A stretch of DNA of 64,000 nucleotides from Planctomycetota bacterium. Its GTDB lineage: Bacteria > Planctomycetota > MHYJ01 > WSZJ01 > JACPWG01. The position numbers and the translations under genes are program-made. The stretch is from positions 1 through 64,000 of the forward strand of contig JACPWG010000111.1 of NCBI GenBank assembly GCA_016197205.1. Direction: 5' to 3'. Shown here in pieces: positions 8,548-15,979 of the stretch (positions are counted from its first letter, which is position 1; each line of letters starts with the position of its first letter). The notes below the pieces were generated by a model. That model did not search any database. It worked only from the letters and a program-made list of their open reading frames with translations, and had not been told where the DNA came from.

Positions 8548-8617
8548 AGGGTGAGTCCCCTAAGGGCCCGTAAAGAAACAACTCCTGCAGCTCGGAAACC
8601 GGGGAGCTCCTCAGGAA

Positions 8618-8669
8618 AAGGCTCAAGGCTCAATGATCAATTTTCAGGCAAGGCTCAAAGTTCAAGGCT
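8618..8669. repeat. TTGA heptamer array, reverse orientation
   Basis: On the minus strand this reads as TTGAACT, TTGAGCC and TTGATCA-type 7-base units, like those at 151-290. It directly abuts the left end of the 168-bp inverted-repeat element. Confidence 0.6.
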
Positions 8670-8837
8670 CAGTACCGCCCCACAGAATTGGGTGACCCAT
8701 TTGCTCGGCGATTTTGGCCGCCCGCTGTGTTGCGCTCGCTCGCCGTAGTTCTCCGTTACTACGCCTCGCTCGCGCGCCTCGCGGGCGGCCAAACTTGCCT
8801 TCGCCTATGGGTCACCGACTTCCGTGGAGCGGTACTG
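8670..8837. repeat. 168-bp MITE-like element with 31-bp terminal inverted repeats (complete copy)
   Basis: The left end (8670-8700) begins CAGTACCGCCCCACAGAATT. The right end (8807-8837) is its inverted counterpart, matching at 27 of 31 positions. Inside lies a second perfect 13-bp inverted repeat (TTTGGCCGCCCGC at 8713-8725 against 8781-8793), so single-stranded copies would fold into a long hairpin. There is no internal gene. Partial copies lie at 48721-48846 (inverted) and 52543-52679. The right end overlaps the 3' end of the aminotransferase gene. Non-autonomous transposon (MITE) and structured REP-like element are both possible; I cannot see flanking target duplications with confidence. 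Confidence 0.75.
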
Positions 8838-10022
8838 CGCGACCTTGCGCACGGCCTCGAGCACGCTCGCGACGTCGTCGTCCGTCATGGCCGGGAAGAA
8901 CGGCAGGGACAGCAGTCGGTCCCCCGCCGCCTCCGCGACCGGGTAGGTCCCGCGGCGGTGGCCGAACCGCTTTTCGTAGAACGGGCTCAGGTGGACGGCG
9001 CGGAAGTGGACGCCGAGGCCGAGGTTTTCCGCCTGAAGGGCGGCCAGCACGCCGTCCCGGTCGGTGGTCAGCCGCTCGGGCTGCACGAGGACCGGATACA
9101 GGTGGTAGGCGTTCCGGTTGCCGGGGGCCGTGGCCTGCGGGACGGGGCGGAGCTCCGGGATCTCCCGAAAGCCGGCGTCGTATAGCTCCACCAACTCCTT
9201 TCGCCGCCGCCAGAACCCGTCGACCTTGCGGAGCTGGTGCAGCCCGAGGCTGGCTTGGATGTCGCTCATGTTGTACTTGTAACCGGCCTCGAGGATCTCG
9301 TAGTGGCGATACCCTTCGGCCGAGTAGCGCTTCCAGGCGTCGCGGCTGATCCCGTGCAGCGACAGGATCCGGATCCGGTCCGCGAGCGCGGCGTCGTCCG
9401 TTGTCACCATGCCGCCTTCGCCCGTGGTGACGTTCTTCGTGGCGTAAAAGCTGAACGCCGCCACCCTGCCCAGGCAGCCCACCTTGCGCCCTTTGTACAG
9501 GGTCTCGATCGCGTGCGCCGCGTCCTCGAGGATCGGGAGCCCGCGCGCCGCGGCGAGCGCGGACAGCTCGTCCATCTCGCAGGGGATGCCGATGTAGTGT
9601 ACGACGAGGATCGCCTTCGTGCGCGGCGTGATCCGCCGCTCGACCTCCTTGGGGTCGAGCGTGAGCGTGCCGGGGAGGCAGTCGGCGAAGACCGGCGTGG
9701 CCCCCACGTGGACGACGACGTTCGCGGAGGCCGCGAAGGTCATGGGCGAGGTGATGACCTCGTCGCCGGGTCCGACGCCGAGGGCGACGAGGGCGACGTG
9801 GAGGCCGGCGGTGCAGGAATTGACCGCGATGGCGTGGGCGGCGCCGACGTAGGTCGCGAACTCCGCTTCGAATTTCTTCGTCTTGGGGCCGGTGGTGATC
9901 CAGCCGGAGCGGAGGGTGTCGACGACCTCCGCCTCCTCCTCCGGCCCGAGGCTCGCGCGGTGGAAGGGGAGCTGGGTCGACCGCACGGGGGTGCCGCCGA
10001 GGAGAGCAAGGGTCTCGGTCAT
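8805..10022 (-). CDS. DegT/DnrJ/EryC1/StrS sugar aminotransferase
   Basis: The 405-residue PLP enzyme would transfer an amino group onto a nucleotide-linked keto-sugar. Diagnostic features are a GWITTGPKTKKFE motif (40-52), NSCTAGLHVAL (68-78), the ED pair before AAHAI (166-171) and the Schiff-base lysine K196 in SFYATKNVTTGEGG. The overall length and order fit the ArnB/WecE/PseC group. It is the last gene of the asnB operon, 30 bp after the 4,6-dehydratase gene, whose 4-keto product is the natural kind of substrate. The last nine codons and the stop come from the end of the MITE-like element, so the C-terminal tail (RSTEVGDP) is not native to the family. Confidence 0.92.
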   Translation of the reverse strand: MTETLALLGGTPVRSTQLPFHRASLGPEEEAEVVDTLRSGWITTGPKTKKFEAEFATYVGAAHAIAVNSCTAGLHVALVALGVGPGDEVITSPMTFAASANVVVHVGATPVFADCLPGTLTLDPKEVERRITPRTKAILVVHYIGIPCEMDELSALAAARGLPILEDAAHAIETLYKGRKVGCLGRVAAFSFYATKNVTTGEGGMVTTDDAALADRIRILSLHGISRDAWKRYSAEGYRHYEILEAGYKYNMSDIQASLGLHQLRKVDGFWRRRKELVELYDAGFREIPELRPVPQATAPGNRNAYHLYPVLVQPERLTTDRDGVLAALQAENLGLGVHFRAVHLSPFYEKRFGHRRGTYPVAEAAGDRLLSLPFFPAMTDDDVASVLEAVRKVAQYRSTEVGDP

Positions 10023-10052
10023 GCATGGGCTCCTTGGGGAGCGGGAGCGGGG

Positions 10053-11078
10053 TTAGTACAGCACCGTCCTGCCGTCCTCCGTGTGCACCGGGATCGTCCG
10101 CATCCAGAGCTGCGGCTCCCACCAGGCGCGGTTTTTCTGGTACCACTCGATCGTCTGGTCGAGGCCCTCCTCGAAACGCATCTCGGCCTTCCAGTCGATC
10201 AGCCGGGCGGCCTTCTCGGTCGACGAATGGTGCCGCTTCACCTGGCCGGGCCGTTCCTCCATGTAGCGGAGCATCGAGTCGGGCTTCCCGATTTTCGCGA
10301 GCACCAGCTTCGCGATTTCCAGGACGCTGATTTCCCGATCCGTGCCGAGGTTTACCGCCTCGCCCGCCACCTTCTTCGGGTCGATCTCCATCAGCTTCGC
10401 GACCGCGCGCGCCGTGTCCTCCACCCAGAGCCAGTCGCGCGTGTTTGAGCCGTCGCCGTGCACCGTCAGCGGCTCGCCGACGAGCGCGCTCGTGATGAAG
10501 CGTGGGATCACCTTTTCGAGGTGCTGCCGCGGGCCGTAGTTGTTGAACGGCCGGACCAGCACGACCGGCAGGCCGTAGGTCACCCAGTACGAATAGAGCA
10601 GCCGGTCCGCGCCGCACTTCGCGCCGGCATACGGACTCGTCGGGTTCAGCGGGTGGTTCTCGTCCATCGGGCTGTACTCGACGCTCCCGTACACCTCCGA
10701 GCTGGAGATGTGGACGAAGAGCTTCGTCCGGTCGGAGTGCTTGAGCATCGCGTTCGCCAGGCACTGCGTGCCGAGGACCTGCGTCTCGAAGCACGTGACC
10801 GTGTCGTAGAGCGAGCGCGAGACGTGCGTCTCCGCGGCGAAGTGCACGACCACGTCGGAGCCGGCCATGAGGTCGTTCACCAGCTCCGCGTTCCGGATGT
10901 TTCCGTACCAGAACTTGAACCGCTCCCCTTCCTGGCAGTGCGCGAGGTTGCGCGGATTCCCCGCGTACGTCAGGAGGTCGAGGACCCAGACGCGATAGTC
11001 GGGGAAGTGCCGGCGCACGTGGTCGACGAAGTTGCTGCCCATGAACCCCGCGCCCCCGGTGACGAGGATGGTCTTCAT
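10053..11078 (-). CDS. NDP-sugar 4,6-dehydratase (extended SDR, RmlB-like)
   Basis: The 341-residue NAD-dependent enzyme removes water from a nucleotide-activated hexose to give a 4-keto-6-deoxy sugar. It has the Rossmann motif GGAGFMGS near the N-terminus, a D-L-L-T-Y-A-G-N segment, HFAAETHVSRS, the catalytic triad region SSEVYG and YAGAK, and RPFNNYGPRQ, all typical of dTDP- or UDP-glucose 4,6-dehydratases. The nucleotide (dTDP, UDP or GDP) cannot be fixed from the sequence. The start ATG shares one base with the upstream stop (TGATG), and GGGAG precedes it, implying translational coupling. The aminotransferase gene follows, suggesting an amino-deoxy sugar product. Confidence 0.92.
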   Translation of the reverse strand: MKTILVTGGAGFMGSNFVDHVRRHFPDYRVWVLDLLTYAGNPRNLAHCQEGERFKFWYGNIRNAELVNDLMAGSDVVVHFAAETHVSRSLYDTVTCFETQVLGTQCLANAMLKHSDRTKLFVHISSSEVYGSVEYSPMDENHPLNPTSPYAGAKCGADRLLYSYWVTYGLPVVLVRPFNNYGPRQHLEKVIPRFITSALVGEPLTVHGDGSNTRDWLWVEDTARAVAKLMEIDPKKVAGEAVNLGTDREISVLEIAKLVLAKIGKPDSMLRYMEERPGQVKRHHSSTEKAARLIDWKAEMRFEEGLDQTIEWYQKNRAWWEPQLWMRTIPVHTEDGRTVLY

Positions 11079-11839
11079 CAACGATCTCCCTTCGGTGACG
11101 GGTCTTCCGAGGTCCGCAAGATCCCGAGGCCGTCGCGCCCGCAGTTCATCAAGAGGTCGACGACGGACAAATGCCCGACGAACTCCCCGTGAAGCTGGGG
11201 ATAGGTCGGGTGCCGATAGTCCTGATACTCCAGCCGAATGCCCGCCGCGCGAAACCGCTCCTCGTCGAGGTAGTCGCGCGCGGAGCTGCCCGACAGGTAG
11301 CGCGTCGCGCCGAAATGACGGCACAGGTTCACGAGCCGCTCCGTCTGCCCGCCCCCGATGCCGAGCGCGGAGGCGCGCGCGAGCGGGGTCGCGAGCCCCA
11401 GCAGTCGTCGCAGGACCTCGTTCGAGGCGAGCACGAGGTCGAGGAGCAGCTCCCAGCGCCGCGAGAGGACCTCTTCGAGCGGGGGCAGCACCTCCTTGAG
11501 AAAGGGCGCCCTGGCGTAATTCTGCCGGAGGGCGGCCGCGTGTTTCCGGCCCCACGGGGAATCGTTGTTGATCCGGATCTCGTCGTTGCGCTGGCCGAAT
11601 TTGTCCTTCGTGAGCACGGGCACGGTCAGCCACTGCGCGCCGCCCGGCCCCTTGACCTGGTTCCGGTTGCGCCAGCCGTGCTTGTCGAACTGCACGTCGT
11701 CATAGTACACGAAATGGTCGGCGCGCGCCATCTGGTCGAAGTAGCCGAGCCAGGGGAGGTAGCTGGGCTGCAGCACCACCAGGGTGCGCGGGCGCGGGGC
11801 CTCCCCCGCGGGCCTCCGTGCGGGCGACGCGTTCGTCAC
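11078..11839 (-). CDS. WbqC-family protein
   Basis: The 253-residue protein opens, after a short variable leader, with the WbqC signature LVVLQPSYLPWLGYFDQM and continues YYDDVQFDKHGWRNRNQVK. C-terminal family segments are also present (TRYLSGSSARDYLDEERF). WbqC-like proteins sit in O-antigen and exopolysaccharide clusters; their exact reaction is not established, although amino-sugar modification has been suggested from context. Translation begins at a GTG inside the GTGA that ends asnB. Its own stop overlaps the next start, so three genes are coupled in a row. Confidence 0.88.
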   Translation of the reverse strand: MTNASPARRPAGEAPRPRTLVVLQPSYLPWLGYFDQMARADHFVYYDDVQFDKHGWRNRNQVKGPGGAQWLTVPVLTKDKFGQRNDEIRINNDSPWGRKHAAALRQNYARAPFLKEVLPPLEEVLSRRWELLLDLVLASNEVLRRLLGLATPLARASALGIGGGQTERLVNLCRHFGATRYLSGSSARDYLDEERFRAAGIRLEYQDYRHPTYPQLHGEFVGHLSVVDLLMNCGRDGLGILRTSEDPSPKGDR

Positions 11840-13716
11840 GCGGTCAGCTCCGGCTGGTACAGCTCGAACCAGAGCTGGAACGAGATCAGGGAGAAGACGC
11901 GCGTGCCCAACGCCTCCTGTCCGGCATAGAAGCGTCCGAGCAGGCCGTGCACGGCCGCGGGGTCGAAGAGGCCGTGGCGGCCGAGCCGCTCGGCGCCGAG
12001 CACGGAGCGGACATACGGCTCCATGCGCTGCAGCAGCCATTGGTTGATCGGCATGAGGAAGCCTTCTTTTTTTCGGAAGACGACCTCGTCGGGCAACAAG
12101 CGGCGCGCGGCCTCCTTGAGGATGTACTTCACCTCGCCCTTGCGGACCTTCCATTCGCCGGGGATCGCGGCCGCGTACTCGAGGAGGTCGGTGTCGAGGA
12201 ACGGGGCGCGGACCTCGAGCGCGTGGGCCATCGAGAGCCGATCGACGTAGGTGAGGACCTGGTCCGGGAGCTGGGAGCGAAACTCCATTTCCAGGATGCG
12301 GTTAAGGGGATCGCGCGCGGTCAGTCCGTCGAAAAGCCCTCGCACGTGGGCGCGCGTGCTCGCGGCGCCGACGAGGCGGCGGCCGGCTTCGGAGTAGAGC
12401 GACTGTTTCTCCTCCTCGCTCCAAAGGAGCAGCTTGTACCGCCAGGCCCAGTCCTCGGGCTCGGCGAGCCGCTCGAGCGTCGCGCGGTCGTCCTCGTAGG
12501 GACGGAGCCAGCCCTCGGGCGCCGGACCGCCGCCGGCGCGTTCGCGCAGGTGGTAGGCGATGGGGAAGGCGAGGCGGTGGGAGAGGTAGCTGCCGAAGAG
12601 TTCGTCCGCGCCGTCGCCGGAGAGGGCGACCTTCACGTGCCGGGCGATGAGGCGCGACAGGTAGTAGGGGGAAATCACGCCGGCGAAGGGCTCGTCGAAG
12701 TGGGAGAGGATGGCCGGCAGGTCGTCCTCGAGGTGGGAGAACTCGATGACCTCTTCGTGGTGGTCGGTCTTGTAGAGCTTGGAGACGCGGCGGGCGCACT
12801 CCCGGTCGAGGTCTTTCGCGGCGGTCGTGGAGTCCGGGCCGTAGACGAGGGTGAAGGTCTGGATGGGGCGGTCGGAGGCCTGGGCCGCGAGGGCGGTGGA
12901 CATGCCGGAATCGACGCCGCCGGAGAGGAAGAAGCCGATGGGGACGTCGCTGACGAGCCGGCGGACGACGGCCTTGCGGAGGCGGTCGAGGAGGCCGTCC
13001 ACGATGCGCTCGGGCTCGGCGGGGACCTCGACCCGGCCGAAATCGAGGCGCCAGTAGCGCCGGACGTCGAAGCGGATGCGGCCGTCCGCGCCGAGCGCGG
13101 CCTCCAGCCGGTGGCCGGGCGGGAGCTGCCGGATCCCCTGAAAGATGGAGAGCGGGGCGGGGACGTTCTTGTAGGAGAGGAAATGGTGGAGGGCCTCCGG
13201 CTCGAGGACGCGGCGAAAGCCGGGGACGAGGAGGATCGACTTGATCTCAGAGGCGAAATAGAGAGCGCCGTCGGGCGCGTGCCAATAGTAGAGGGGCTTT
13301 TTGCCGACGCGGTCGCGGGCGAGGAGGCCCTTTCGTGCGCTGTCGTCCCAGACCGCGAAGGCGTACATGCCCTGGAGGTCGTGGACCAGGTCAGGCCCGC
13401 GTTCTTCGTAGAGGTGGACGAGGACCTCGGTATCGGTGCGGGAGGCGAAGCGGTGGCCGCGTCGCTTGAGGTCGGGCATGAGGTCGACGAAGTTGTAGAT
13501 CTCGCCGTTTTGCGCGGCGTGGATGGCGCCGGTCTCGTTGGCGAGGGGCTGGCGGCCGCCCTGGACGTCGATGATGCTGAGTCGCGTGGCGCCGAGGGCG
13601 AAGCGCGGGCCGGAGACGACATGGCGGTCGTCCGGTCCCCGGTGGTCGAGGCGGCCGGCCATGCGCTCCACCACGGCGGGGTCGTTGGGACCGAAGACGC
13701 CGACGAGACCGCACAT
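11836..13716 (-). CDS. asnB: Asparagine synthetase, glutamine-hydrolysing
   Basis: The 626-residue protein starts MCGLVGVFG, exposing the N-terminal nucleophile Cys after Met removal. The class II glutaminase residues follow (LDHRGPDD, TRLSIID, QNGEIYNF). The synthetase half has the PP-loop FFLSGGVDSG and the D-E-x-F-A-G-x and SGDGADELF motifs. Chemically it makes asparagine, or amidates another carboxylate, using glutamine and ATP. As first gene of a sugar-nucleotide operon it may serve as the glycan-cluster amidotransferase commonly found in exopolysaccharide loci; that is inference from context. The ribosome site is weak (GGAG). Confidence 0.93.
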   Translation of the reverse strand: MCGLVGVFGPNDPAVVERMAGRLDHRGPDDRHVVSGPRFALGATRLSIIDVQGGRQPLANETGAIHAAQNGEIYNFVDLMPDLKRRGHRFASRTDTEVLVHLYEERGPDLVHDLQGMYAFAVWDDSARKGLLARDRVGKKPLYYWHAPDGALYFASEIKSILLVPGFRRVLEPEALHHFLSYKNVPAPLSIFQGIRQLPPGHRLEAALGADGRIRFDVRRYWRLDFGRVEVPAEPERIVDGLLDRLRKAVVRRLVSDVPIGFFLSGGVDSGMSTALAAQASDRPIQTFTLVYGPDSTTAAKDLDRECARRVSKLYKTDHHEEVIEFSHLEDDLPAILSHFDEPFAGVISPYYLSRLIARHVKVALSGDGADELFGSYLSHRLAFPIAYHLRERAGGGPAPEGWLRPYEDDRATLERLAEPEDWAWRYKLLLWSEEEKQSLYSEAGRRLVGAASTRAHVRGLFDGLTARDPLNRILEMEFRSQLPDQVLTYVDRLSMAHALEVRAPFLDTDLLEYAAAIPGEWKVRKGEVKYILKEAARRLLPDEVVFRKKEGFLMPINQWLLQRMEPYVRSVLGAERLGRHGLFDPAAVHGLLGRFYAGQEALGTRVFSLISFQLWFELYQPELTA

Positions 13717-13787
13717 CGAGGGACTCCGTGGGGCGATGGGAAACGGGCGGAGCAGGAGCGGAAAACCGTGGGAGCCGATGCCCCCGA

Positions 13788-13815
13788 AGGATACCGGGGC
13801 GGGGTGGGGAGTCAA
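13788..13815 (-). promoter_or_regulatory. Sigma70-type promoter of the asnB operon
   Basis: On the minus strand, TTGACT (13815-13810), a 16-base spacer and TATCCT (13793-13788) lie about 70 bases upstream of the asnB start codon. Confidence 0.6.
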
Positions 13816-14023
13816 GGCTTTTCGGGGACAGGTAAACGGGGTGGCGGCGCGCGCAGGGGGGCCGGCGGAAGGCTCAGCAAGAACAGCGCGTGTGCGCCCT
13901 CGCGGAATTTCAAATTGCAAAATCTCAAAGCTCAAATTTGGGGGCGAAAATGGGTGCGCCGCTGCCGAAGTCTTGACCCACCGGAGGCGCGCGTCTAGAC
14001 TGTCTCGAAGCGAAGGAGGGGAG

Positions 14024-14044
14024 GGGCACGGCGTTGCCGTGCCC
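14024..14044. repeat. 21-bp palindrome, copy 2
   Basis: Arms GGGCACGGC and GCCGTGCCC with centre GTT; same family as the copy at 53-73. Confidence 0.85.
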
Positions 14045-14118
14045 GAGGTTCCCGCACGGGCGAACGTTTTTACGACTGCTGGGCGCCCCGGTTCCGCGCA
14101 TCCCAACGGAGACCGCCT

Positions 14119-14397
14119 ATGGACAGCGTTCGCGCGCACGTCTGGATTCGCGGCAGGGTCCAGGGGGTTTTTTTTCGCGTGCACACCCGGGACGAGGCGC
14201 GGCGGCTCGGCCTTGCGGGCTGGGTCCGCAACCTGCCGGACGGCCGGGTCGAGGCCGCTTTCGAAGGGCCTCGGGAGAAGGTCGAGGCAGCGGTCGCCTG
14301 GTGCCGGCACGGGCCGCCGACCTGCGACGTCATGGGCGTCGAAGTGGCCTGGGAACCGCCGACCGGCGCGGAAAAGGGCTTCGCCGTGACCTACTGA
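14119..14397 (+). CDS. acyP: Acylphosphatase
   Basis: The 92-residue protein is full length for the family and hydrolyses acyl-phosphate bonds. The substrate loop GRVQGVFFR contains catalytic Arg20, and catalytic Asn38 lies in GWVRNLPDG. The remaining alpha/beta sandwich segments (VEAAFEGPREKVEAAVAWC) are in place. It appears to be a single-gene unit, with a dispersed palindrome on each side and no partner in the neighbourhood. Confidence 0.95.
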   Translation: MDSVRAHVWIRGRVQGVFFRVHTRDEARRLGLAGWVRNLPDGRVEAAFEGPREKVEAAVAWCRHGPPTCDVMGVEVAWEPPTGAEKGFAVTY

Positions 14398-14812
14398 TCA
14401 TCCGACCTCACGTCGTTGCCGAGTCTGTGCTCCCGGTGTCTGCGCGACCGCGGCCCTGTTCGTAGTTCCGCCTTCAGGCGGAGTCGTCGGCCGGCGGCTC
14501 GAAAGAATTTGCGCCCCCGCTTGCACGCGCCCCAAGCGCGGGGGGCTCGGATCGTTCGGCCGGCGTGGGCACGGCAACGCCGTGCCCCTACCCTCGAGCC
14601 GGATCGAGCGCAGCCGCCGGATCCAGCTCGGGAGCTGACGCATGCGTGCATGCGAGCCCGCCGGCCGTCTTTCGCGCGCTACGCGAGCGGCCCTTCCGCG
14701 GAGGATGCCCGTAGATCGATCGCTTGGAGTTGGGCATCGGGAGTTGGGGGTTGGAGTCGATGGGAGTGGGTGACGGGCTTCTGGAGTTGCGGGCGAGCAA
14801 CGCGCCGCCGTC
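14398..14812. other. Intergenic repeats after acyP
   Basis: No gene is visible. The stretch holds a hairpin TTCCGCC/GGCGGA-type dyad near 14466-14482, the 21-bp palindrome at 14567-14587, and a G/T-rich run of 7-base-like units (about 14722-14790) close to the end of the TPR gene. Confidence 0.65.
14567..14587. repeat. 21-bp palindrome, copy 3
   Basis: Arms GGGCACGGC and GCCGTGCCC with centre AAC; same family as the copy at 53-73. Confidence 0.85.
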
Positions 14813-15883
14813 CTACTCCGAGTCGTCCGCGTCCCCCGCCGGCTCCGCCGGAGCTTCCGTCACGGGCTTGGCCGCCCGCTCCGCCGCGCGCGCCGACTTC
14901 CCCTTGTCCTTCTTGAGCTGCGTCGCGTGCTGCTTCGCGAGCTTCTGGCCCGCCGAGTCTCCCGCCTCCCGGAAGGCGACCGCCGCCTCCTCGAACGCGG
15001 TCACCGCCCCCGCCGTGTCCCCCTTCGCCGCCTTCGCGACGCCCAGGTTGTTGAGCGTAAGCGCCACCTTTTTTTTGTCCCCCAGCTCCTTCCGCAGGGC
15101 CAGCGCGTGCGCGTGGGCCTCGATCGCGCCGTCCGCGTCGTTCATCGCCCGTTTCAGCATCCCGGTCGACGACAGGCAGGTCGCCACGCCGGCCTTGTCG
15201 TCCATCGACGCGTAGGTCGCCTGGGACTCGTGGAAGAACTTGAGCGCGACGTCGTTGTCCCCCTTCCCCTGGTAGAGCAGCCCGAGGCGGTATTGGAGGA
15301 GCGCCACTTCGCGCTTTTCCGCGGCCCGCCCGTAGGCGTCGATCGCGGTCTCGAAGGCGCGGCGCGTGCGATGGAAGAGCAGGTTCATGCGCTCGAGATC
15401 GCCGAGGCGCCGCGCTTGTTCGAGCGACGTGAGGCAGTATTGGAGCGCGCGGGCGTGGTTCCCCGCCTCCGCCCAGTGGATGGCGAGGAAGTCGTGAAAG
15501 CGCTCGAGGTCGTTCGGGAAGGTCTTCTCGATCGTGAGCGCGATCTCGCGGTGCATCTCCCGCCCCACGGTCTTCACCAGGGCCTCGAAGCCGACCTCCT
15601 TGCCGATGGCGAAGGTGAAGAGTTCGTTGATGCGTTGCCACAGGAGGACGTCGGGGGCCAGCCCCTTTTCGAGGAGGGGGACCACGGTGGCTTCGAAGTC
15701 CTGCTCGAGGTCGTGGATTTCCTTCTGGATTTCCTCGTGGAGGGAGGTCGCGGCCTTCCGGACCGCCTGGAGATTGTCCGTGAAGCGGGTCTTGAGGCCG
15801 CTGAAACCGGGCACCGGGTCGACCGGAGTCTTTTCGCCGTCGGTTTCCGCGTCGGGGAGACGGTCCGCGTCGTGATCTCTCAC
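14813..15883 (-). CDS. TPR-repeat protein
   Basis: The 356-residue protein lacks a signal peptide and is probably cytoplasmic. The first 130 residues are helical, with a likely coiled coil (SLHEEIQKEIHDLEQDFEAT). From about 135 to 315 there are tetratricopeptide helices of 34-40 residues, for example HARALQYCLTSLEQARRLGDL, AALLQYRLGLLYQGKGDNDVAL-like units and TLNNLGVAKAAKGDTAGAV. The end is a Lys/Ala/Glu-rich low-complexity tail. It starts at a GTG with GAGGA 6 bases upstream. It probably binds partner proteins; no enzyme motif is present. It follows the HEAT protein gene after a clear terminator, so it needs its own promoter. Confidence 0.8.
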   Translation of the reverse strand: MRDHDADRLPDAETDGEKTPVDPVPGFSGLKTRFTDNLQAVRKAATSLHEEIQKEIHDLEQDFEATVVPLLEKGLAPDVLLWQRINELFTFAIGKEVGFEALVKTVGREMHREIALTIEKTFPNDLERFHDFLAIHWAEAGNHARALQYCLTSLEQARRLGDLERMNLLFHRTRRAFETAIDAYGRAAEKREVALLQYRLGLLYQGKGDNDVALKFFHESQATYASMDDKAGVATCLSSTGMLKRAMNDADGAIEAHAHALALRKELGDKKKVALTLNNLGVAKAAKGDTAGAVTAFEEAAVAFREAGDSAGQKLAKQHATQLKKDKGKSARAAERAAKPVTEAPAEPAGDADDSE

Positions 15884-15903
15884 GGTGTTCCTCGTGCCCG
15901 CGT

Positions 15904-15940
15904 AAAAGAAGAGAGGCGCCCCCGGGGAGGGGCGCCTCTC
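15904..15940 (-). terminator. Rho-independent terminator after the HEAT-protein gene
   Basis: A perfect 12-bp stem (GAGAGGCGCCCC at 15911-15922 with 15929-15940) and a 6-base loop are followed on the minus strand by TTCTTTT. It lies about 40 bases past the stop codon at 15980. Confidence 0.85.
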
Positions 15941-15979
15941 GTCGGTGGCTTCACCGTTCGGGCGTGCCGGGGCGGGGGC

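Larger units (their letters stand above)
13717..14118. other. Intergenic region between asnB and acyP
   Basis: No gene is visible. It holds the asnB promoter, a reverse-oriented TTGA heptamer-like block (about 13903-13940) and a copy of the 21-bp palindrome (14024-14044) just upstream of the acylphosphatase gene. Confidence 0.7.

Noticed and set aside
8670..8837. Peptide-like translation of the MITE-like element
   Set aside because: The similar open frames in the three copies follow from repeat similarity. There is no start site or conserved frame at both ends.
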